From positions 4,905,001 through 4,969,000 of the forward strand of contig WPIO01000025.1 of assembly GCA_009760855.2 (NCBI GenBank): 64,000 nt of DNA, in the 5' to 3' direction. Of the stretch, positions 56,890-64,000 are shown in pieces. A program made the position numbers and the translations under genes. The notes below the pieces were generated by a model. The model made no database searches, was not told the origin of the DNA, and saw nothing but the letters and a program-made list of their open reading frames with translations. Within the stretch, counting starts at the first letter, position 1; each line of letters begins with the position of its first letter. The DNA comes from Cristatella mucedo (Eukaryota; Bryozoa; Phylactolaemata; Cristatellidae).

Positions 56890-59340
56890 ATATACAAACT
56901 TTGAAAAGCTGTTCCAACTTGAGAGAGAAACCGAAGCTAACAACGCCGCCTAAATTTAATCTAGCACCTACAAAATAACACTGCCGATCTTCAGTTCTCA
57001 ATAGAACCGTGGCAATGAAGTTGGAAAGAAGCTGAAGTATTAGCATATAGCCTACTACTGCCAGATTAGAGCATCCCAGTCTCAGTAAAATGACTTCTTA
57101 GTGGAGTATTGCTTGCAGCTTTGTCATTACATCACGCTTAGTTTTTTCATGGCAAGTGGCCTTCGTGGAGCGTGAGCGATTTTTTTTTATTTCCCTATGT
57201 ACTGCTGTGGATAACTATCACTACGCACTGTCTCGTACTCGGAGCACCCATACTGGAGACCCCGATAGTACTGCATTGAGAACCATGGCAACATTACCAA
57301 AGTTATTCTTGCCGTTCTATGCTGTCAAAATGCGGAATTCAAGAACGACTGGTAACGCGACGAGATATACATGATTATCCTGGTTATTGAGCTGGATATT
57401 CTCCAAATCCTAATAGTTTCATTGATTTTGAAAGCCAACACGCCCCTACTGGTCTTCACTCAATGGGCACCCTGACTGAGACTTGCTGGAGGAGTTTGCA
57501 TCCCCTCCTGATATATGAGCCAATAATATCGATCCCGTTTTTTTTTCTTAACAGCCTACGGGGAGTAATAGTTGTCATGTTTACCGTCGTGTCTCATGCG
57601 ACTGTGCTTCTTTTCTAACCAGAAAAACTGCTTCAAAACCGCTTAAGCCGCCAACTTAGATTTCAGCATTTAATAATAATAGCCTCTATATAATGACCTA
57701 AGAGAAAGAAATCTCTTTCTGGGCACACTGTTTGATGCCGAGATGCAAATTCGTAGACCAAAGTTCAAGCATAGCCCCTTGGGGCTGACTTAATTCCAGA
57801 ATTGATCAATTTCAACAATCAACTACACCTTCTGATAGAGAAAAAAGAAACAGCTTTTATAAACGTAGATCTTTCTATCAGTAATTCTTGAGTACTATAT
57901 AGCGGTGGTCAGTGCTACCAGAAAAAAACTTTGCTCACCCTTGGAATCCACATAAATCTCAAAAATTGAAGTGCATTTACAAAATCCAAGGGCAAATAAT
58001 GAAACCATAAGATAGAACTATTATGAAAAAGCAATACATATTGCAAATAGCCCATGCCACAATCTTGGTTAGCAAACTAGATGTGAAAAGTATAAAACAT
58101 TAAATGGGTGGTTGATAGTGGGTTAGGAAAAAGTTGCAGTTTTCGAAAGTTAGTTCGTAAGAAAGAAAAGTTAGAAAGTTAGTTCATCAGAAAAAGGCGA
58201 TAGAGGAATGTTTGGATGTATCCCCTCTCAAAAAATGCATCTCAACGGTCGTGTCTGTCGAGTACTTCTTCAGGGATGGTCAAGATTTGAGACATGCGGT
58301 TTTGCATAAGTAGGCCAGACATGCGTTTAATGCTCGAGAAGTGGGAGACGTCGATAGCGAAGTTTGAGCAATTAACCAGCCTACTATGTTTCCTGATGAA
58401 AAAAGAAAGGGCCCTCTACTGCTTAGTAAGTCTTGGCAAACAACGAAGACATCAACACTTTGTTGAGCTGCATGTATTAAAAAGTTTCCATTGAGATTAT
58501 GAGAAAGTAGTCAAACTGACTACATGCATTTGAAAAATGAGTCAATACATAGGAAACAATTTAAAATAATATTGCGATTTTTCCTTTCTATCGCATCATC
58601 GTATTTCTTGAATTATTTCGAATCAGTCTGGCCTATGGTTGTACATGCTGTAAATAGCATATGTTTTTTCATCAGGGTGCATCCAGTAAATTTTACTTGG
58701 CAATGCTAACACAAAGCTGAGAAATGTCCATCGAAAGTGTATTCAAAATTAGTGCATACTGGCTCTGCACAAGAGCTAAGAAATCATCATCCCATTCTCT
58801 GTAACTCACTGCTTGAAATGAGCTAGAGCAGTTGCATAGCCATTATGTAACCGTGAGTGGTAGGCATGAAGAGCTGGATATTGTGTTGCAAGTTGTGTTG
58901 TCTTTCCTTACTTTCGTATGAGCTAGTGCAGGTGGCCGAAAGTTGTATAAACATCAAGCAGTGTGTTATGGTGGCAGTCGCAGGATTCTTTGTCACCTTG
59001 ATTGCTCGTACATAGTGACTTGAGCATCACCCCCTGCCCATATGCACAGTGCAGTAGTAAACCACTAGGGTTCACACAGGTACAACCTGTAAGATACTAG
59101 CATGATATAACTGAAATAACAGAGTCGCTAGGTATGCCATGCCTGCTATGACCTTTCAGCTAAATAAAACTGGAACAAGCCAAATACATCTTATAAAATA
59201 GGAATATGGAACAATACATAATGCAAATACGAAATAGACATCGCAATAAATAAAATAAAGCGATTTGATTAAAGTAAAAATAAGCACACAGGACTCAATA
59301 TGAGGTATATAGATCACGTTGCATATAAGTGGATTCATAA
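56890..59340. other. Intergenic, little recognised
   Basis: A LINE tail on the minus strand lies at 57668-57730 (AATAATAATAGCCTCTATAT, AAATCTCTTTCTGGGCAC). Otherwise AT-rich sequence without supported genes. Confidence 0.4.
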
Positions 59341-59351
59341 ATCCAGATAAA

Positions 59352-59575
59352 CTAGTCCTTGATGTTGTAGTTTCTTATCTTCGCTTTAGTCTTGCTGCCA
59401 GCGACTTTTTGTCGAGCGCGAACGTCTTTCTGCTGTAGCTGAGAAGGCAGAGCACTTGCAGCAGTAGATCGTCGCAACCCAGCCGTGTTCTTAGATCCGA
59501 AAACAACAAACTCGTCCCTTGTATCCTTCTTAATTGCCGTATCCGAGGCCCCAGCGTAAGCATCTTCATTTTTCA
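59352..59575 (-). CDS. Terminal exon of an unrecognised gene
   Basis: An acceptor (…gctatttttgtag) is followed by a 74-codon frame with a natural stop (TAG at 59354). The protein is KNEDAYAGASDTAIKKDTRD, then EFVVFGSKNTAGLRRSTAAS, and a basic end with KTKAKIRNYNIKD. It is hydrophilic and lysine/arginine-rich with no domain I know. Codon composition and the clean acceptor favour real coding. It may belong to the same gene as the exons at 61910-62733, but phases do not join directly, so exons would be missing between. Confidence 0.55.
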
Positions 59576-59879
59576 CTACAAAAATAGCACAAGAAGCTTG
59601 ATATAATCATGTCACACAATATTTTTCTGCCCACAGCCACAAGAATTTCTTCAGTTTACATCCAAATTTTTCGACTGCTTTCTGGCAGCAGTTAGTTGTT
59701 CACGTTATTCAACATTGGAAGCTTTGTAGTTATACTTAAATTTAATGGTCATACGATTGGTTAAAAACCCAATACAAATAGGAGCTGAAGCTGGATCTTT
59801 ATACTCCAGGGCAGCAGTTGCAATCCAAAAAGATTGATGACCAAGTTATCAATAAGGCTTGCATGACCATACGATAAAT

Positions 59880-60545
59880 AGCTGCAACAGCTAGGTTCAT
59901 AAGCCGGCTACAGGCGCTTACAGCTGGTGCAAAACTCTGCAGCTAGGCTTGTCTGTCGTGAGCACCGCAGTTGCCATATCACACTACTTCTCTCCGACCT
60001 CCACTGGCTCCCAGTCAAGCAAGGCATCGACTTCAAGGTTTTGTCACTCACTTTCAGGTCCCTTCATCATTTGGCTCGAGCCTACCTATCAGATCTACTG
60101 CCCCACTAGGCTAAGCACTGTACCACCCACTTTTCAGAATCTAACTGTTTAGCAATACCTCGTAAAAACTTCAAATCCCTTGGAGACCGTGCCTTTAGTT
60201 CGTATGCTCCCAAAGCTTGGAACTCATTCCCGACTTCCATCACGATATCCCCTGACTTGACCACATTTAAAAAGAAATTAAAAACGCACCTATTTATAAC
60301 AGCACTTAGCGAGTCACCATGATTCGTCCTTTATATGTGCTTATGCGTGCTGACACTGTGCATGCTGCCACTAACCACACTTGCATACTGACCCTGTGCA
60401 TGCCACCCCTAACCATGCTATTTTTGTTGTGTTATTGAGCATGCTACTACTAACCATTCAATCATGCTTCCTTTGCAGCAAATGTAAAGCACATAGAAAG
60501 AGATTGAGTTCTCTGAGGGCGCTTTATAAAATATTATTGTTATCA
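59880..60545 (+). mobile_element. LINE family 1 copy
   Basis: Blocks for [20 protein letters not shown] (about 59998), AYLSDLLPH, a YAPKAWNSF-type block and KKKLKTHL are seen across frames. The tail GTAAAGCACATAGAAAGAG and TATTATTGTTATCATTATTA follow. Confidence 0.82.
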
Positions 60546-60614
60546 TTATTATTACACTGTTCTGTCTACATTCCAAGTCACGTCTGGCACTTGAGCTTTC
60601 GATCGTAGTATTGC

Positions 60615-61300
60615 GATAATAATAAGACATTTTTATAGCACCCTAAGAAAACCAAATCTCTTTCCAGATACTTCATATATAGTAAATAAATCATGTCATT
60701 TGGTTATTGATAACATGTACTGCAAAAGCACAGAAAGGACAGTGCACGAGGACCCAGCAAATGATGCAAGGAATAGGTAAGTTTTTAGTTTCTTTTTAAA
60801 AGTCATACGTCAGAAGGTATCATGACGTCGGTACGTAGTGAGTTCTAGGCTTTGGGAGCATACGAACTAAAAGTATGGTCAAATGGATTTGAGATTGATT
60901 TGAGGCTAGACTTGAGACAGAAAAGCTGATGGTATGATGCACAATCTGATAAGGAAGTATTTTGCATATGTAGGCTGAAGCAAGATAAAAAAGGGACCTA
61001 AAAGTGAGTGACACAACTTTGAAGCCGATATACTGTTTCTTGGGCAGACAGCGCAGGTCAGTCAGGAGTAGTGTACGCTTAGCTGCGGTTCTGCATTAAC
61101 GTCTTAGTGCCTATCCGAGTCTTGTTACACAGACAGGAGGACTTTCAAACAGTGAGTTACATAAGTCTTAATGGAATGTCTCGAATGCATGGTCTAGCTT
61201 GGCTGCAGTATCCTTGTCTAAGCAGACCCAAATTGTTGCAATGGTGCATATCTGAAAGTAGGTAGACTATAGCCCTGTCCAACCTAGTCGGGGTTGAGCT
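60615..61300 (-). mobile_element. LINE family 1 copy, minus
   Basis: Mirror of the previous element about 70 bp away: minus-strand SLTFRSLFYLASAYICKILP and a VRMLPKPRTHY block in a shifted frame. The two lie tail to tail. Confidence 0.78.
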
Positions 61301-61304
61301 AATA

Positions 61305-61540
61305 ATAATAATAGTAAAACATGTAGATAATGCCCAAAAGAAATAAATCTCTTTCTATGTACTTAAATATGCTAAAAGGATTGTATGTCAATTTGATAGT
61401 CATAACATGCGCAATTTTTAAGAACACACAGGCACACAGAAGACAATTCACGCATATGTAACAAAGGCTGCGAGGAACAGGTAGATTTTCAGCTTCTTTT
61501 TGAATGTCGTTATAACAGGAGATAATACAATGTCAGTCAG
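61305..61540 (-). mobile_element. LINE family 1 tail, minus
   Basis: AAT run, AAATAAATCTCTTTCTATGT, then the reverse of the 3' UTR and of a KKKLKTYLF-like block (GAACAGGTAGATTTTCAGCT). Confidence 0.65.
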
Positions 61541-61909
61541 TCGTAATAATCTCTTACTCGGACATTTGAATATTGTTTCCATATATACAAAGCATTTCAG
61601 TAAAGCAACAGAAAGTAACTTTAAACTTTTGCCTGAAACCTATGTCCTTGACATATGAATATTTTCATTTGTATCTCTGTCAGGCTGCCTTTTCGCCCAT
61701 ATTTCTTCTGTGAGTCTCTCTGTCTGTGTCTGTCTGTCTGTCTCTCTCTCTCCCTCTATCTCTTTCTCTCTCTCCTTCTCAGCATAGGATATCCAGTGCT
61801 GCTTGAACTCTATGTCAATAATACACTCAAGCTGAACAGGTTTTGGCTGGTATCTAATTAGGTAACGAGCCTGAAGAACAGCAATGGCCATCTGTTTTAT
61901 GGTTCTAAC

Positions 61910-61977
61910 TTGTGCAAAAGGCTTAGGATCGCCACTGCTAGCAGAGCCGAGTTTGGTCACCCGATAAAAATATTCAT
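61910..61977 (-). CDS. Unrecognised gene, third exon seen (3' end uncertain)
   Basis: Acceptor …cctagaattgcag, then EYFYRVTKLGSASSGDPKPF and FAQ. It joins the exon at 62056 in phase (A|AT). I end it at a CAA/GTTAGA donor, but the frame is open for another 90 codons and may continue through QMAIAVLQARYLIRYQ. Confidence 0.4.
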
Positions 61978-62055
61978 CTGCAATTCTAGGTGCATGATCA
62001 ACAGATAGAAAGCATGCACTTGGCAGTAGCAGAGTGCTGGCTACACAATGCTTAC

Positions 62056-62271
62056 TCCGAAGTGATGAAGCCAGTGGTACAGCAGGAGTGTCAGCAAAAC
62101 TATTTGATTCGTCTAGCATTCTCCAGACATCCTGCAGGCTTGATCCGCCACCGTCCAGAGACGAAGATGAGTACAGTGGTGAGTTTTCGATAGGTAATGC
62201 AGGTTGTGACTGTGACTGGGATCGAGCAGTGACTCTCTCCATGTTGTGACGATCGATACTGGTCCTCATAT
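62056..62271 (-). CDS. Unrecognised gene, second exon seen
   Basis: Acceptor …cttatacgatag and donor GTAAGC. Phases fit both neighbours. It encodes a Ser/Gln-rich segment (RSQSQSQPALPIENSPLYSS) and LQDVWRMLDESNSFADTP. The composition suggests a disordered regulatory region. No family recognised. Confidence 0.55.
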
Positions 62272-62540
62272 CTATCGTATAAGAAAAGGTAGGTAACAGA
62301 AGTTGCTACGGTCCATTACAAAGGACAGTAGACAACTTTTACAGTTAGACGAACGCACAGATGCGCACACAGAGTGTGCATCTACGTAAATCTATGAATT
62401 CTCTACAACACATTCTTTGTTACTTGATACAACCCATAAGTTAAAGCTTGGGCTGGTGCTGCAACCACCAACCTAGCAAGCATGCCTTATTATACAAAAC
62501 GTGCACCCGGTCTCGGCTAAAAAATTGCACACACACTCAC

Positions 62541-62733
62541 CTTGAGCCGTACCAAACGAGGCAGCTGTAATAGCTGGCTGCACGTCCCGCTCCGGAAGCA
62601 TATCAGTCAGCCGAGGCGTGGACGATTGCTGCGTTGCACCTCGGATCACTTTGCCCGACTCGACCTCAGCCTCGACTTCAGCCATCGACAACCATGGCTC
62701 CGGGTGCCTCCGACGAGGACTACGTGACAGCTC
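62541..62733 (-). CDS. Unrecognised gene, first exon seen
   Basis: Acceptor …gctttttttccag and donor GTGAGT, both strong. It encodes ELSRSPRRRHPEPWLSMAEV, then EAEVESGKVIRG and a polar tail. The PEPWLSxxEVExxxxxGKxIxG block weakly recalls the start of DIS3L2-type exoribonucleases (S-x-EEV-x-x-G-L-x-x-G-x-x-I-x-G), but the following sequence does not fit. The gene begins upstream, possibly beyond the window. Confidence 0.55.
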
Positions 62734-62779
62734 CTGGAAAAAAAGCATCATGTCATGCCAGTCTCCTCATGGCCGATGA

Positions 62780-63960
62780 CATCGTCAAATGCAATATCGG
62801 CTTTTAATTCTACAATGATGACACCCAACTCTACCTATGTTCGACCCTTCTAAGCCTTGCACAGCATTACACTTACTTTATTTCCCTTGCATCCTGCATT
62901 GGTGCCCTTTGCAATTCAATGGCTAGTAACTTAATAAAGCTTAGCGATGATAAGACCAACCTAATAGACTGTGACAAGCCTAGTGTGACCTTAAGGTTGG
63001 AAGACCGCACCCTTAACATTGGTTCATCTAGCACAATGCTTCTGATGTCTACTCACAATCCGGACGTGATATTCGAAACGATTTGCCATCGGAGAGGTTA
63101 TTTCTTCTGTGGTCAAATCGGCCTGCTTTCAGCTAAGGAACATTGCTAAAATCAAGGCCTGCTTAGACAAATGCTATACGACTGCTAAACTAGCTCATGC
63201 GTTTGTGATATTGCATTCAGCCTACTGTACTTCCACATCCTGGACGCCTGGTCTGTGCCCTTAATCGTCTGTAACTGGGGCAAAACTCGGCAGCTCAGCT
63301 GCTCTGTCGTCAGCTGCATGGCTGCAAGGTCCCACCACAGCTGTCTGAGATTCACTGGCTCCCTATTCAGCATTAGATCGAATTCAAGATAATCTCTCTT
63401 GCTTACAGGTTGCTTCACTCTCTTGCATCAGCCTACCTCTCCGACCTCAATGTTCACACCATCAGTTCGCCAGCTTTCATTCATCTTGCCGTCTCTTGCA
63501 CTAAATTGAAATCTTTTGATGATCAGGCGTTCAGTGCCACCGAAAGTCCGGAACTTGCCTCCAGCTTCGGTCAATAACTGTAATGACTTAACATCCTTTA
63601 CTACTTATCTAACGGTGCATCTTTTCTCAACTTTTTATCATCTTTGCTCAGCTTTTCCTTCCATCCATGTAATCTGGTCTCTCTTTTTCATGTTTGCTTT
63701 GCATGCTTACATGTGCACAGTGTATGTTACTAGCCAGAGGTTCTACTAACCGGTGGTCCTGTCTCCTCGTATGCTTTAGCATACTCACCTAAGCACGATA
63801 CTTGTGTTGTGCCTTTGCATGCTTGTCCAAGCATGATATCGTGCATGTAATTAAGTTTTCGTTATCTATTCTCGTGCAGTGAGTTGTAAAGTGTCTGGAT
63901 AAGTATTTACTTTTTTTAGGGAGCTAGAAAAACAGCTTATTAATTATTATTCTTATAATT
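62780..63960 (+). pseudogene. Decayed LINE, RT to 3' tail
   Basis: The plus strand shows a YNDDTQLYLC block (from YADDTQLY) at about 62810, then MASNLIKLSDDKTNLIDCDK (about 62919) and broken C-terminal blocks with LHSLASAYLSDL (about 63413). The 3' UTR is shared with 1180-1600, and the end GTAAAGTGTCTGGATAAG is close to the tail consensus. It sits upstream of the exon at 62733, opposite to it. Confidence 0.8.
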
Positions 63961-64000
63961 TGAAAGTGCAGGGCAACCTAAGGCCGGCTCCAGTGAGTCT

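Overview
The window is animal (metazoan) nuclear DNA, repeat-rich and gene-poor. The evidence is spliced genes with GT-AG introns, a secreted Wnt-antagonist-type gene (frizzled CRD plus netrin-like domain), a lysosomal glycosidase split over many exons, tRNA-derived SINEs, decayed LINEs, and about twenty long microsatellites. I cannot name the species; an invertebrate fits best, and a sponge or other early-branching animal is only a guess.

Layout. Positions 1-4621 (minus strand) hold a secreted frizzled-related protein (sFRP) gene. Its signal peptide and complete ten-cysteine CRD lie in one exon (4099-4621), its netrin-like (NTR) exon is at 215-504, and its 3' end lies beyond the window start. 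Positions 5000-14340 are intergenic: LINE and SINE fragments, a CpG-rich tract at about 6.9-9.3 kb, and long microsatellites. Positions 14494-15006 (minus) carry a compact intronless ORF for a basic, AT-hook-like protein, bracketed by two perfect 16-bp palindromes; one is a textbook RFX X-box. Positions 15.97-16.96 kb contain a repeat island with inverted GGACATTTCCC-type units around TTTAGGG-type telomere-like DNA. Positions 17-22 kb show no gene I can support.

The main gene, 22861-55071 (minus), is alpha-N-acetylglucosaminidase (NAGLU, GH89). I could assemble it by hand as 20 exons with consistent splice phases, about 785 codons. Both catalytic glutamates are present, each offset by the same 11 residues from the human numbering. 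Its introns are packed with SINEs, LINE tails and microsatellites.

Positions 55.1-59.3 kb are repeats and plain intergenic DNA. Positions 59352-62733 (minus) hold exons of an unrecognised gene, and 62.8-63.96 kb holds a decayed LINE.

No pathway links the genes. The sFRP would act outside the cell on Wnt signalling, NAGLU in the lysosome on heparan sulfate, and the two others are unknown. Exon boundaries were set by eye from splice consensus, phase and family conservation, so they are predictions without transcript support. Repeat family names here are local labels.
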